Shown: positions 1 to 9,492, numbered from the stretch's first letter. The stretch: 64,000 nt of DNA from Halocynthiibacter sp. SDUM655004 (GCF_026015885.1 NZ_JAPDUG010000001.1:434001-498000); one strand, 5' to 3'. Numbers and translations are program-made. Notes: generated by a model not told the origin, from the letters alone.

Positions 1-1
1 C

Positions 2-310
2 GACGCACCCGAAGATGGTGACGCCGGAGTTCTGACAAAGACAGTACAGAAGACCGCTCGGCCTCCGATGTATAAAGTACTGCTGCTGAATGATGATTAC
101 ACGCCGATGGAGTTTGTGATCTACATTTTGGAGCGGTTCTTTGGCGTGTCTTCGTCGTTGGCGTATGAAATCATGCTGACGGTCCACAAAAAGGGCATTG
201 CTGTGGTCGGAGTGTTTTCCCACGAGGTGGCGGAAACCAAGGTTGCGCAAGTAATGGACGCTGCGCGCCAGAATCAACATCCGCTGCAATGCACGATGGA
301 AAAGGAATAG
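2..310 (+). CDS. clpS: ATP-dependent Clp protease adaptor ClpS (5' partial)
   Basis: ClpS binds the N-domain of ClpA and delivers N-degron substrates to ClpAP in the cytoplasm. The frame is open from base 2. The codons before the first in-window ATG (base 68) read [18 protein letters not shown], the usual flexible ClpS N-terminus, so the true start lies left of the window and the ATG at 68 is internal. The core motif [12 protein letters not shown] and the following helix typical of the family are present. The C-terminus is complete, ending at TAG 308-310. The next gene follows after 16 bp. Identification is secure; only the N-terminal few residues are missing. Confidence 0.95.
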   Translation, partial: DAPEDGDAGVLTKTVQKTARPPMYKVLLLNDDYTPMEFVIYILERFFGVSSSLAYEIMLTVHKKGIAVVGVFSHEVAETKVAQVMDAARQNQHPLQCTMEKE

Positions 311-326
311 GGGCGCGGCCCCCGTT

Positions 327-1328
327 ATGCAAAATCAACGTATCACATTGAGCCTTGAGGGGGGCGGGTTGTCCCTTCCCGAAGAGGGGCAGATTCTCGT
401 TTTCAACGCAACGCCCGAGAGCGATCTCGATAGCTTGCCTAAAGAACGTGTTGTTGCGGTTCAGGGTTTCAAGCCGGATTATGATGCCTTGGCGGGCGCT
501 GGATATTCAGTTGTTACCGCACCTGAGGGCACCTATGCGATGGCGATTGTGTTTCTTCCCCGTGCAAAGGCGGAAGCGCGTGCGATGATCGAGGCCGCAA
601 CACGGTTTTGCCCAGATGGCCTCGTTGTCGTCGATGGCCAGAAAACAGATGGAATTGACGGTATCTATAAGGCCTGTCGCAAGGTAGCCGACTGTTCATC
701 TGCGTTTTCAAAATCCCATGGCAAAACCTTTTGGTTTCCCGCCGTGCACGCCTTTGAAGATTGGGCCGCTCCGCAAGATCCCACCGAAGTTGCGCCAGGA
801 TTTGTTACGCGTCCCGGCGTGTTTTCTGCGGATGGCATTGATCCGGGTTCCAAAATTCTGGCGGATCTATTACCGGAAAAACTGGGTGCTGATGTAGCAG
901 ATTTTGGCGCGGGGTGGGGCTGGCTTTCTGCTCAGGTTTTGACCAGAGAGAGTGTGAAATCGCTGCATCTGGTTGAGGCCGATCATGCCGCATTGGAATG
1001 CGCGCGTGAAAATATCGCCGACCCACGCGCCGAATTCCATTGGGCCGACGTAACGCGATATAAAAGCCTGCCGGCGTTTGACACGGTCGTAATGAACCCG
1101 CCGTTTCATACCAGCCGAGCTGCCGATCCTGCGATTGGGAAGGCATTTCTCGCTGCTGCTGCGCGTTTCCTGAAACCGCGTGGGCACCTTTGGGTCGTGG
1201 CCAATCGGCACCTGCCATACGAAGCTGACCTGAATGAACTTTATCGCAATGTCGAAGAAGTCGGCGGTGATAATCGGTTCAAGGTTTTCCACGCCAGCCA
1301 ACCCGCGCAGAAAACTCGCAACATCTGA
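327..1328 (+). CDS. Class I SAM-dependent methyltransferase, RsmC-like
   Basis: This 333-residue protein has the two-part RsmC/RlmG layout: a divergent N-terminal methyltransferase-like half and a catalytic C-terminal half. The SAM-binding loop VADFGAGWGW lies near residue 190 and the base-methylation motif NPPFH near residue 256. In the family, the N-P-P-[FY] motif marks N2-guanine or N6-adenine methylation. The likely role is 16S rRNA G1207 N2-methylation (RsmC), but RlmG-type 23S specificity cannot be excluded from motifs alone. It follows clpS by 16 bp and is probably co-transcribed with it. The ATG at 327 has no strong ribosome-binding site, but the N-terminus aligns with the frame. Confidence 0.8.
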   Translation: MQNQRITLSLEGGGLSLPEEGQILVFNATPESDLDSLPKERVVAVQGFKPDYDALAGAGYSVVTAPEGTYAMAIVFLPRAKAEARAMIEAATRFCPDGLVVVDGQKTDGIDGIYKACRKVADCSSAFSKSHGKTFWFPAVHAFEDWAAPQDPTEVAPGFVTRPGVFSADGIDPGSKILADLLPEKLGADVADFGAGWGWLSAQVLTRESVKSLHLVEADHAALECARENIADPRAEFHWADVTRYKSLPAFDTVVMNPPFHTSRAADPAIGKAFLAAAARFLKPRGHLWVVANRHLPYEADLNELYRNVEEVGGDNRFKVFHASQPAQKTRNI

Positions 1329-1379
1329 TAATTCTGCTAGTCTCCACCGAGAATCGGGACCGAACCAAGAGGCGCCAAT

Positions 1380-2186
1380 ATGTCATTTTCGATTGCCGGA
1401 AAAACAGCCATCGTTACCGGAGCTGCCAATGGCATTGGCCTCGCGGTTGCCCGCCATTTCGAGCAAGCCGGCGCGAACGTAATGTTCGCTGATGTTGACG
1501 ATGAGGCGCTTGAGGCCGAGCTTGGCGATTTGCCGGATGATGGCCCTGTGCGCTTTTTCGCCGGAGATTTGCGAAAGAAGCTGACGATCGCCAATTTGCT
1601 TTCGGCCACAATCGATGCATTCGAGACGATCGACATTCTCGTCAACGGTAGCCGCCAAACGATGGTGTCATCGCCGCTAAATCCGCTGGATGACGGCGTA
1701 AGCAAGCTCCTAGAACAGAACTTGATGACCTCGCTTCGCCTGAGCCAAGCTGTAGCAAAGCGCATGATTAAACAGGCTAAAGAAAGCGGACAGGAAGAAG
1801 GCTGCATCGGATCGATCATCAACATGTCGTCGATCTCTGCGCAGCGCATTCATCCTGAATTGCTCGCCCATTCGATCAGTTCAGCCGCGGTGGACCAGAT
1901 GACACGCGGACTTGCTGTAGCCCTTGCGCCGGAGCGTATTCGGGTCAATTCCGTTGCTTTCGGTAGCGTCATGAGCGCAAGCCTTAAAAAGACACTTAGA
2001 GAAGATACCGAGCTTCGCGACGATATCATCGCCCACACGCCGCTCGACCGGATCGCAAGTGCTGCCGAGATCGCCGAGACATTCCAATTTTTGGCCAGCG
2101 ATGCGGCGGAATTTATGACCGGCCAGATCGTAACACTCGATGGGGGGCGTTCGCTCCTCGATCCAGTGACCTCATTCGCACATTAA
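1380..2186 (+). CDS. Short-chain dehydrogenase/reductase-fold protein with altered active site
   Basis: The 268-residue product has a Rossmann fold with the glycine motif TGAANGIG at residues 13-20 and the usual SDR C-terminal RVNSV-G and TGQ-V-LDGG segments. The catalytic YxxxK is absent. At the equivalent place the sequence is AHSISSAA, with His164 where Tyr should be and Ser168 where Lys should be. The structural NNAG motif is also altered to NGSR (residues 89-92). The Ser region NMSS (148-151) remains. It sits 35 bp before hemF and may share its transcript. I infer a fold-retaining pseudoenzyme or an enzyme with different chemistry; no substrate can be named. Confidence 0.8.
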   Translation: MSFSIAGKTAIVTGAANGIGLAVARHFEQAGANVMFADVDDEALEAELGDLPDDGPVRFFAGDLRKKLTIANLLSATIDAFETIDILVNGSRQTMVSSPLNPLDDGVSKLLEQNLMTSLRLSQAVAKRMIKQAKESGQEEGCIGSIINMSSISAQRIHPELLAHSISSAAVDQMTRGLAVALAPERIRVNSVAFGSVMSASLKKTLREDTELRDDIIAHTPLDRIASAAEIAETFQFLASDAAEFMTGQIVTLDGGRSLLDPVTSFAH

Positions 2187-2221
2187 ACGGCGGGGTTTGC
2201 CCGCGTCTGAAGAGTTTCGTT

Positions 2222-3112
2222 ATGGACATGATGACCGAAGAAAAACGCCGTGCGGCAACGTGGTTCCGCACCTTGCGAGATGAGATTTGCGCCGCTTTTG
2301 AGCAATTGGAAGAGACGCAGGAAACCGGCCCATTTGCTGGGAATCCAGCTGGAAAGTTCGAGCTTCGTGAAACGAAACGCACAGCGGATGACGGCTCTGA
2401 TGCGGGTGGTGGCCTTATGTCCGTTATGCGCGGTGGTCGTGTTTTCGAAAAGGTTGGCGTAAATATTTCCGAGGTTTACGGCGAACTTGGCGAGCGCGCG
2501 CAAACGGCAATGGCCGCACGTAAAGGGTTTCCTGAAATGAAATCCGATCCACGGTTCTGGGCGTCGGGAATTAGCCTTGTTGCGCATATGCAAAACCCGC
2601 ATACGCCCGCCGTTCACATGAACACGCGCATGTTCTGGACGCCACATGGCTGGTGGTTCGGGGGCGGTTCCGACCTCAATCCATGTATCGAATATGACGA
2701 GGATACCGCGAGCTTTCACGCCGCACAGAAAGAGCATTGCGACCGTCACGATTCCGCTTACTACCCGCGCTTTAAAGAATGGGCGGACGAATATTTCTAT
2801 ATCCCGCATCGCAAACGAGCACGCGGCGTTGGCGGTATCTTCCTTGATGATCACAATACTGGTGATTGGGAGGCGGATTTTGCCTTCATCCAAGATGTTG
2901 GCCGCGCGTTCCTCGCGGCTTTCTTGCCCGTCACTGAGCGCCGCCGCAATACGCCTTGGGCAGAAACCGACAAAGACGCGCAGCTTGTGCATCGCGGCCT
3001 CTATGCGGAGTACAATCTCGTTTACGACCGCGGAACGAAATTCGGCCTCGAAACCGGACATGATCCCGAGGCCGTATTGATGAGTCTGCCGCCGCTGGCC
3101 AAATGGGTTTAG
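2222..3112 (+). CDS. hemF: Oxygen-dependent coproporphyrinogen III oxidase
   Basis: HemF carries out the aerobic oxidative decarboxylation of coproporphyrinogen III to protoporphyrinogen IX, using O2, in the cytoplasm. The 296-residue length is normal. The signature VHMNTRMF followed by [11 protein letters not shown] (about residues 131-154), the EHCDRH segment and the C-terminal [12 protein letters not shown] block are all present. The start at 2222 is preceded by GAAGAG; ATG codons at 2228 and 2231 are possible alternatives. Its TAG stop (3110-3112) overlaps the stop of the convergent hemE, so the two haem genes share their 3' ends. Confidence 0.97.
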   Translation: MDMMTEEKRRAATWFRTLRDEICAAFEQLEETQETGPFAGNPAGKFELRETKRTADDGSDAGGGLMSVMRGGRVFEKVGVNISEVYGELGERAQTAMAARKGFPEMKSDPRFWASGISLVAHMQNPHTPAVHMNTRMFWTPHGWWFGGGSDLNPCIEYDEDTASFHAAQKEHCDRHDSAYYPRFKEWADEYFYIPHRKRARGVGGIFLDDHNTGDWEADFAFIQDVGRAFLAAFLPVTERRRNTPWAETDKDAQLVHRGLYAEYNLVYDRGTKFGLETGHDPEAVLMSLPPLAKWV

Positions 3113-4140
3113 CCGCGCAACGCCTTTAGCATGACATCGACATTTGCGGGATCCGCGTCCGGTGTGATCCCGTGGCCGAGGTTAAAGATATGCGGCCCGT
3201 TCCCGAGCGCCTCTTTGATGCGTTTTGTCTCTGAAATCAGTTTGTCGCCCCCTTCGACCATAAGCTTTGGGTCAAGATTGCCCTGAACGCAGCTATCCGG
3301 CTGTAGCACCTTGGCCGCCCATTCCAGATCAACCTTCGTATCAATTGCCAAGCATTGCGCGCCGACGGCTTTGGCGAACCCTTCGTATGCTGGCCCTGCT
3401 TCACGCGGGAATGCGATGATCGGCACGTTAGGGTAGCGTGCATTTAGTGCCTGAATGATCTTTTTGGCAGGGAGCAGAGCGAAATCGTGAAAGTCCTGAC
3501 CTTTGAGCGATCCAGCCCAGCTGTCAAAAATCTTAACGACCTCGGCACCCGCTTCGATCTGTTTTGCGAGATATTCGATGGTTCCGTCTGTGATGAGGTC
3601 GATCAACTGCTGAAACGTTGCGCGGTCGGTGTCTTTGAGCGCGTGAGCTGGCCCCTGATCTGGCGTGCCACGCCCAGCGATCATATAGGTTGCAACGGTC
3701 CATGGCGCCCCTGCGAAACCAATAAGCGTGGTTTCTTTGGGTAGTTCGGACTTCAGGATTTTCAGCGTTTCATAGATCGGCGAAAGGGTTTCGTGGATGG
3801 CTTCCACACCGCCCAATGCGTTGAAATCACTTTGGTTTGTTATGGTAGAAAGCCGTGGGCCTTCTCCCGTAACGAACCAAACTTTCGCGCCGAGCGCTTG
3901 GGGCAGTAGAAGGATATCGGCAAAGAGGATCGCGGCATCAAACCCATATCGGCGAATGGGCTGAAGCGTGACTTCGGCGGCAAGTTCGGGGTTGTAGCAA
4001 AGCGACAGGAAATCGCCAGCTTCGGCCCGAGTAGCGCGATATTCAGGCAGGTAACGCCCCGCTTGGCGCATCATCCAAACCGGTGGTACGTCCTGTGTTT
4101 CGCCAGCCAATGCCCGAAGCAGCTTCTTTTGTTCCGCCAT
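3109..4140 (-). CDS. hemE: Uroporphyrinogen decarboxylase
   Basis: HemE decarboxylates the four acetate side chains of uroporphyrinogen III to give coproporphyrinogen III, the substrate of the neighbouring HemF. The N-terminal substrate signature [17 protein letters not shown] is intact, as are GAPWT and the FNLGHGI C-terminal motif. I chose the ATG at 4140 (MAEQKK, 343 residues) rather than the upstream in-frame ATG at 4158, because GAAGG sits at correct spacing before it and family members start there. The gene is divergent from hemC, with a 115-bp shared promoter region, and convergent with hemF. Confidence 0.97.
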   Translation of the reverse strand: MAEQKKLLRALAGETQDVPPVWMMRQAGRYLPEYRATRAEAGDFLSLCYNPELAAEVTLQPIRRYGFDAAILFADILLLPQALGAKVWFVTGEGPRLSTITNQSDFNALGGVEAIHETLSPIYETLKILKSELPKETTLIGFAGAPWTVATYMIAGRGTPDQGPAHALKDTDRATFQQLIDLITDGTIEYLAKQIEAGAEVVKIFDSWAGSLKGQDFHDFALLPAKKIIQALNARYPNVPIIAFPREAGPAYEGFAKAVGAQCLAIDTKVDLEWAAKVLQPDSCVQGNLDPKLMVEGGDKLISETKRIKEALGNGPHIFNLGHGITPDADPANVDVMLKALRG

Positions 4141-4255
4141 GTTTCGCCCTTCCATCAAATCTCTGCAGTCACCTTTCGCGTTGAGGCTCTGATGTCAAGG
4201 TGTGCGGCGAATCTGACCTATTGTCAGGCGGATATGCCGCGCGTAAACACGGGGC

Positions 4256-5203
4256 ATGACACATGCACTCCCTTCTCCCGACGCCCCCCTTAAAATCGGC
4301 ACGCGTGGTTCGCCTTTGGCTCTTGCACAAGCGCATGAAACACGTGCGCGCCTGATGGCGGCACATGATCTTCCTGAAGAGGCCTTTGAGGTCATTGTGA
4401 TTAAAACCACCGGTGATCGGGTACAGGATCGCGCGCTACGTGAAATTGGCGGCAAGGGGTTGTTTACCAAAGAGATCGAAGAGGCGCTGCTGTCGGGCGG
4501 GATTGATATCGCGGTTCACTCGATGAAAGATATGCCTGTGGAACAGCCAGATGGGCTGGCTCTCACGACCTATCTTCCCCGCGAAGATGTGCGCGATGCG
4601 TTCATTTCACCCGAGTTCAACGGATTGGCCGACTTGCCAAATGGCGCGGTTGTTGGCACGTCCAGCTTGCGCCGACATGCGCAGCTCAAACAGGTGCGCC
4701 CTGACCTTGAGGTTGTTGAGTTTCGTGGCAATGTGCAAACGCGTTTGCGCAAGTTGTCTGAAGGCGTCGCGACGTGTACGTTTTTGGCGATGGCGGGCAT
4801 CAACCGTTTGAAAATGAACGAGGTTCCTGCAACGCCAATTGATGTGAACGATATGCTCCCCGCTGTTGCACAGGGTGCAATTGGCATCGAGCAACGGCAG
4901 GATGACAGCGCAGTCTCCGAGCTTCTTCAGCCCATTCATGACGCGCCAACAGGCCAACGCCTCGCCGCAGAGCGAGCATTTTTGGCCGAGCTTGACGGGT
5001 CTTGTGAAACACCGATTGCTGGGCTTGCAGAACTTGGTGGTGCGAATATCCGTCTTCGTGGTGAGATTATCCGCCCCGATGGAAGCGAGAGTATTTCCGG
5101 CGAGATCTCTGGCCCAATAGTGGACGGTGCATCTCTTGGTCGTACTTTGGCCAAACAGTTGCGCGAACAAGCGCCCGCTGATTTCTTTGATTGGCAGACT
5201 TAG
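4256..5203 (+). CDS. hemC: Hydroxymethylbilane synthase (porphobilinogen deaminase)
   Basis: HemC polymerises four porphobilinogen molecules into hydroxymethylbilane in the cytoplasm. The 315-residue protein has IGTRGSPLALAQ at the N-terminus, HSMKDMP near residue 88, the GTSSLRR block near 134, and Cys250 in the context LDGSCETP, the site of the covalent dipyrromethane cofactor. It is divergent from hemE, and hemF lies beyond hemE, so three steps of tetrapyrrole synthesis are clustered. Its stop overlaps by 4 bp the 3' end of the convergent FAD-linked dehydrogenase. Confidence 0.97.
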   Translation: MTHALPSPDAPLKIGTRGSPLALAQAHETRARLMAAHDLPEEAFEVIVIKTTGDRVQDRALREIGGKGLFTKEIEEALLSGGIDIAVHSMKDMPVEQPDGLALTTYLPREDVRDAFISPEFNGLADLPNGAVVGTSSLRRHAQLKQVRPDLEVVEFRGNVQTRLRKLSEGVATCTFLAMAGINRLKMNEVPATPIDVNDMLPAVAQGAIGIEQRQDDSAVSELLQPIHDAPTGQRLAAERAFLAELDGSCETPIAGLAELGGANIRLRGEIIRPDGSESISGEISGPIVDGASLGRTLAKQLREQAPADFFDWQT

Positions 5204-6606
5204 GGAAGCAGCTTCCCAGGGTTCATGATGTTCTGCGGATCAAGCGCCTGCTTGATCGCGCGCATGGTTGCAAGAGCGACCGGATTCTTGCGCCGCGACA
5301 TAGAAGCAAGCTTGGATGCACCAATGCCATGTTCGGCAGAGAAAGCCCCGCCAAGTTCCTGAACAACATCCTCTACGGCTTCGGTGATCGCGTCATGGCT
5401 GACATGCGCGCTTTTGCTTGGCCACACGGTATAGTGAACGTTCCCGTCCCCCAGATGGGCCACGGGTAAGGCATCAAATGCGGGATCAAGCGCTGCCATC
5501 CGCGCTTCGATTCGTTCAAGGAATGCGGCAACCTTATCAAGTGGAACCGAGATGTCGTGGTTTACAAATGGCTGCTTGTGAAAGGCTAATTCGGCCGCTT
5601 GCTCTCGCCGCTCCCACATTTCGCGCCGTTGGGCCTCATTCTGGGCAACAGTCGCATCAAGGATTGCGCCATTTTCGATCATCTCGCCAAGGATCGTTTC
5701 AACCATCGCGACAATTGGGATTTCACCGGCCTCATCCGGCTTCGTATCGCGCGGGGCGGTGGCGCCTACTTCGAGCATGATGTTGACTGGATAGGTGGTT
5801 TCAAAGGGCGGACGGGCCTGTGGAAATAGCTCTGCGTGGAGGTCCATGTAACGGGCTGGCATGTATTCAAATGCCTCAACAGCGCCACCGGTCTCTTTTT
5901 GGATTTTGTTCAAAAGCTCAAGGGCAATGGATAGGTCGGACAGGGCAACCATGGCTGTTGCGAATGCGGCCGGTGTTGGTGTGAGTTTCAGTGTCGCAGC
6001 GGTAATGATACCGAGCGTGCCTTCGGCCCCGATGAATAAATCCTTGAGGTCGTAGCCGGAGTTGTCTTTGTGAAGTTCCGTCAGAAGATCCATGATCTCA
6101 CCCGATGGCAATACGACCTCTAGTCCAAGGCAGAGTGCACGCGTATTTCCGTACCTGACCACGTTGGAACCGCCCGCATTCGTGGCCAGATTCCCGCCGA
6201 TTGTGGCCGAACCTCGCGCCCCGAACGTGAGCGGGAAGCTTAGCCCATGCTCGGCGACGGCGTCATGCAAATTGGCCAGAATGACGCCCGCTTCAACTTC
6301 GGCAAGGCGGGCTTCAGTGTTGATTTTGCGCACGCGATTTAACCGCTCAAGAGAGAGTAGAACCGCACCTTCAGAGTAGGTTGCTCCGGTGAGGCCGGTG
6401 TTGCCGCCGATCGGGATCAACGGCGTTTTGGTTTTCGCCGCAATCTTGACGATCTCGCTCACCTGTTCTGTTGTGTTTGGCCGCACAACACAAAGCGCAT
6501 CACCCTTGTATTTGTTTGTAAAATCAACGGAATACCGCAATGTGTCTTGTCCGGTTAGAACATGGTTCTCGCCGACGATTGATTTAAAGAGCGGCAGTGA
6601 TTCCAT
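5200..6606 (-). CDS. FAD-linked D-2-hydroxyacid dehydrogenase (D-2-hydroxyglutarate/D-lactate type)
   Basis: This 468-residue flavoprotein has the FAD-binding type 4 (PCMH) domain, with IGGNTGLTGA near residue 66 and the GSATIGGNLATNAGG loop. The C-terminal FAD-oxidase domain carries HLGDGNVHY and SAEHGIG, the metal- and substrate-binding motifs of this family. It oxidises a D-2-hydroxyacid to a 2-oxoacid; D-2-hydroxyglutarate and D-lactate are the likeliest substrates. It is divergent from a GntR/FCD regulator (163-bp gap) and lies next to a TRAP transporter of the monocarboxylate or oxoacid type. I infer one uptake-and-oxidation unit; the exact acid is not readable. Confidence 0.85.
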   Translation of the reverse strand: MESLPLFKSIVGENHVLTGQDTLRYSVDFTNKYKGDALCVVRPNTTEQVSEIVKIAAKTKTPLIPIGGNTGLTGATYSEGAVLLSLERLNRVRKINTEARLAEVEAGVILANLHDAVAEHGLSFPLTFGARGSATIGGNLATNAGGSNVVRYGNTRALCLGLEVVLPSGEIMDLLTELHKDNSGYDLKDLFIGAEGTLGIITAATLKLTPTPAAFATAMVALSDLSIALELLNKIQKETGGAVEAFEYMPARYMDLHAELFPQARPPFETTYPVNIMLEVGATAPRDTKPDEAGEIPIVAMVETILGEMIENGAILDATVAQNEAQRREMWERREQAAELAFHKQPFVNHDISVPLDKVAAFLERIEARMAALDPAFDALPVAHLGDGNVHYTVWPSKSAHVSHDAITEAVEDVVQELGGAFSAEHGIGASKLASMSRRKNPVALATMRAIKQALDPQNIMNPGKLLP

Positions 6607-6724
6607 TGCGGTTGATCCTTTTTGGTTTGCGGCGGATTGTTGCGTAAAAATATCGTGATGACCAGTGTTTGAAGGCCATTAATTCGCTTGCCAGAGGCTG
6701 GTGTCTTTTTGCTGGATCAGGCAT

Positions 6725-6736
6725 AATGCATACATT
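6725..6736. promoter_or_regulatory. Candidate GntR/FCD operator (copy 1)
   Basis: AATGCATACATT lies 32 bp before the GTG start of the FCD regulator and in the shared region with the divergent dehydrogenase. Its exact reverse complement, AATGTATGCATT, occurs at 10697-10708 before dctP. The 12-mer is an imperfect palindrome with AATG/CATT arms, a size and symmetry typical of FCD-family operators. The assignment is inference from the matched pair and their promoter placement. Confidence 0.55.
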
Positions 6737-6768
6737 GGAAACTTATCATTGCGAGCAGGAAAGACTCT

Positions 6769-7437
6769 GTGTCTGAAATCAAGCAAACACGCGTAACCGA
6801 TGCCTATAACCGGCTTAAGGAAGAGATTCTGACAAACCGGATGCCGTCTGGGTTTCAAGCGCCTGAACCAGAGATTGCCGAGCTTCTTGGCATGAGCCGT
6901 ACGCCTGTTCGCGAGGCGCTCATAAAACTTGAAGCAGAGGGGCTCGTTCAGCTTATTCCGCGCCGTGGTGCACGGGTTCTTCCCGTATCCACCGAGGATA
7001 TGGCCGAGATTTACGAAATCCTAACGGCGCTTGAGCCCGAAGCGGCGGCTGCGCTTGCGCGTCGACGCCCTGGCAAAGACGAGCTTGCCGGAATGGAAGC
7101 CGCGACACAGGAGATGGAAACCGCGCTTGAAGCGGGTGATCTTGAAGCGTGGGCCGATGCAGATGACCGTTTCCATCGGCTGTTGCTTGAACTTCACGGA
7201 AACAAGCGGATGCTCGGGATGGTTTCGCTCTTGTTTGATCAGGCCCACCGCGCACGGATGGTGACTTTGCGGCTGCGCGAAATTCCCAAAAACTCCACAC
7301 GGGTTCATCGCGACATCCTCGAAAAAATTGCCGAGGGCGATGATGTTGGCGTAGCGGAGCTCTTTCGCGAGCATCGCAAAGATGCTGCGCGTGAGCTGCT
7401 TGATATTCTTGAAAAGTTTCGGCTGCCGCGTCTTTAA
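6769..7437 (+). CDS. GntR-family transcriptional regulator, FCD domain
   Basis: The 222-residue protein has an N-terminal winged helix-turn-helix (MSRTPVREALIKLEAEGLV near residues 44-62) and an all-helical FCD ligand-binding domain, in which metal-coordinating His and Asp residues (DDRFH, and HRDILE later) are visible. FCD regulators of this subfamily sense small carboxylic acids. The start is GTG at 6769, with GCAGGA about 8 bp upstream. It faces the dehydrogenase on one side and converges with dctM on the other, with matching 12-bp motifs before itself and dctP. It probably represses both this gene and the TRAP operon. Confidence 0.88.
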   Translation: MSEIKQTRVTDAYNRLKEEILTNRMPSGFQAPEPEIAELLGMSRTPVREALIKLEAEGLVQLIPRRGARVLPVSTEDMAEIYEILTALEPEAAAALARRRPGKDELAGMEAATQEMETALEAGDLEAWADADDRFHRLLLELHGNKRMLGMVSLLFDQAHRARMVTLRLREIPKNSTRVHRDILEKIAEGDDVGVAELFREHRKDAARELLDILEKFRLPRL

Positions 7438-7471
7438 ACACGGCAGGCTTTCCCCTCTTTAGGTCCCCATC

Positions 7472-8929
7472 CTAGTCGAGGAGTACGCGTGGCAGCCACA
7501 GCGCAATTTCTGGGAAACGCATCACCAAAGCCAGACCTGTTAGCTGCAACAGGACGAATGGGATGATTCCCGCGTAGATTTCCTGAATTTTGACCGATTT
7601 CGGCGCGACCGCTTTGAGATAAAACAAAGCGAAGCCAAACGGCGGTGTCAGGAAGCTGGTTTGCAGGTTTACCGCGAGGAGAATTGCGAACCAGTAGGTC
7701 ATTTCGAATTTGCTCACGTGATCGCCAAAATCCATTTGGGCGATGATCGGGGCAAATACGGGCAGCACGATTAGTGTGATTTCAATCCAGTCAAAGAAGA
7801 AGCCCAGAATGAACACGATCCCCATAATCAGGAACAGCAGCCCCCATGCGCCAAGTCCGAGCGAGTTGACGAGGTCGATCACAAGATGATCGCCACCGAG
7901 CGCGCGGAATACATAAGAGAACAGCGTTGCACCGATGAATATCCCGAAGATCATCGCGTTGGTCAGCGCAGTACTTTCCACAACAGTGGCGACTGTTTTG
8001 TAATAGGATTTTAGCTCTGCCCAGAACGAACGTTTTGGGGCTTCGAAAACATGGTCCGTTGGTTCGAGAGAAAACTCCTGAATTCCCACAGATGGCAGGA
8101 CAACAAGGTTGATGAACCCGAGGAGCAATGCCCCAAACGCGCCAACCCCTGCCGCTTCAGTTGGGGTGGCAAAGCCACCAAGGATCGAGCCAAGAACCAT
8201 ACCGATCAAGATAACTGGCGGAACAAAGCTACGGATCACCATCCAGAACACACCCCAACCCGTTTGGGGCCCGAGCATACCATCGAGACGCGGCGCGAGC
8301 TTTGGATTCATCCAACACCGCACAACGATATAGATCACATAGAAACTTGCGAGCATGAGGCCGGGGAAGACCGCGGCCACGAACAGGTTTCCAACCGACC
8401 GCGACAGCAGATCAGCCATAATCACCAGCATAATCGACGGCGGAATCAGGATGCCTAGCGTACCCGAAGCGGCGATTGTGCCTGTCGCGAGGGAGTGGTC
8501 GTATTTGCGTTCAATCATAACCGGCAGTGCAAGCAGAGACATCATGATGACGCTGGCACCGATGATGCCGGTTGTCGCCGCAAGGATCGTCCCCATCAAT
8601 GTCACCGCAAGCGCGAGCCCGCCCGGAACGCGCCGCAACAACACTTGAAGGCAATTCAAGAGATCACGTGCGATACCCGATTTTTCAAGCATTGTTCCCA
8701 TGAAGATAAACATGGGGATCGCCGTGAGGATCAGGTTGGTCATGATGCCGCCGAATATCCGGTTGGGCAAAAGCATGAAGCGAACAAAAGCGAATTCGCC
8801 TACGAGGATGCCGATAAAGCCGAAGGCCAAACCGACACCGCCAAGAATGAATGCCACAGGGAAGCCCGTAAAAAGCAAAGCCCCAAGGGCGACGAACATG
8901 AAAATAGGTAGTAAATCGACAAGTACCAT
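7472..8929 (-). CDS. dctM: TRAP transporter large permease DctM
   Basis: DctM is the ion-coupled translocating subunit of a tripartite periplasmic transporter in the inner membrane. The 485-residue protein has about a dozen hydrophobic segments, with the conserved GILIPPSI and GFATPTEAAGVGA motifs of the family. The start overlaps the dctQ stop by one base (TAATG), indicating translational coupling. It is the last gene of dctPQM and converges with the GntR/FCD gene 34 bp away. At this length it carries a linker of about 50 residues between helices (near residues 280-330), as some oxoacid-type DctM proteins do. Confidence 0.93.
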   Translation of the reverse strand: MVLVDLLPIFMFVALGALLFTGFPVAFILGGVGLAFGFIGILVGEFAFVRFMLLPNRIFGGIMTNLILTAIPMFIFMGTMLEKSGIARDLLNCLQVLLRRVPGGLALAVTLMGTILAATTGIIGASVIMMSLLALPVMIERKYDHSLATGTIAASGTLGILIPPSIMLVIMADLLSRSVGNLFVAAVFPGLMLASFYVIYIVVRCWMNPKLAPRLDGMLGPQTGWGVFWMVIRSFVPPVILIGMVLGSILGGFATPTEAAGVGAFGALLLGFINLVVLPSVGIQEFSLEPTDHVFEAPKRSFWAELKSYYKTVATVVESTALTNAMIFGIFIGATLFSYVFRALGGDHLVIDLVNSLGLGAWGLLFLIMGIVFILGFFFDWIEITLIVLPVFAPIIAQMDFGDHVSKFEMTYWFAILLAVNLQTSFLTPPFGFALFYLKAVAPKSVKIQEIYAGIIPFVLLQLTGLALVMRFPEIALWLPRVLLD

Positions 8930-9492
8930 TAGTGGCCGCCTCCAAGAAGATTGGCTTCTTCATCGGGCGTGAGTGCGCCGCGGAGGCCTGCGAATGATTT
9001 GATGAGCTGCGAGATTGAGGCCAGCGCCAAAAGGATAAACAGGACCAGAAGACCAGCCTTGAGAATCCACAGGTTTGAGAGCCCTGTTTGGGAATCTGAA
9101 ATCTCTCCGGACAGAAAGGAGCGCGTCATATAGGGCCATGCAATCCAAACGCCGACCGCCGTATAGGGCAGCAAGAAACAGAGGTTGCCGAGGATTTCGA
9201 TGCGGTATTTGGTTTTGTTGGAAAAACCGTCGCGCAGTAGGTCAATGCGCACATGGGCGTTGCGGGTATAGGCCCAGCCAACGCAAAACACGATAAGGAA
9301 GCTATGCAGCCAGTATTCGGACTCCTGAAGCATTGTCGATGTGAAGCCGAAGAATTTGGGAACACCGAAATAGCGGGTCACGACGTCGTAGCAGACAACA
9401 AAGACAAGAACTGCGCCAAGCCATCCTCCTACTGTTGCGAAAAACTTGAGTATTCGATCAATTGATCTACTGACGGCGAGAAGACCCTGCAT
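8929..9492 (-). CDS. dctQ: TRAP transporter small permease DctQ
   Basis: The 187-residue protein is the small four-helix membrane subunit that partners DctM. Hydrophobic segments lie near residues 15-35, 60-80, 105-125 and 145-165. The family pattern of a conserved W/R-rich loop after helix 2 (GWAYTRNAHVRIDLL) is visible; this VR-D motif is typical of DctQ. It is separated from dctP by 121 bp containing a hairpin and is coupled to dctM by a TAATG overlap. Confidence 0.9.
   Translation of the reverse strand: MQGLLAVSRSIDRILKFFATVGGWLGAVLVFVVCYDVVTRYFGVPKFFGFTSTMLQESEYWLHSFLIVFCVGWAYTRNAHVRIDLLRDGFSNKTKYRIEILGNLCFLLPYTAVGVWIAWPYMTRSFLSGEISDSQTGLSNLWILKAGLLVLFILLALASISQLIKSFAGLRGALTPDEEANLLGGGH

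Noticed and set aside
2190-2215. CGGG/CCCG hairpin before hemF considered as a terminator
   Set aside because: The stem is only 4 bp and lacks a U-run, and the SDR and hemF genes look co-transcribed.
2183-3061. 292-residue ORF on the minus strand
   Set aside because: It is antisense to hemF, whose active-site signatures are intact, and has no domain.
4141-4255. TTGACA-like -35 in the hemE-hemC gap
   Set aside because: No convincing -10 lies at the right spacing, so I do not call a promoter here.
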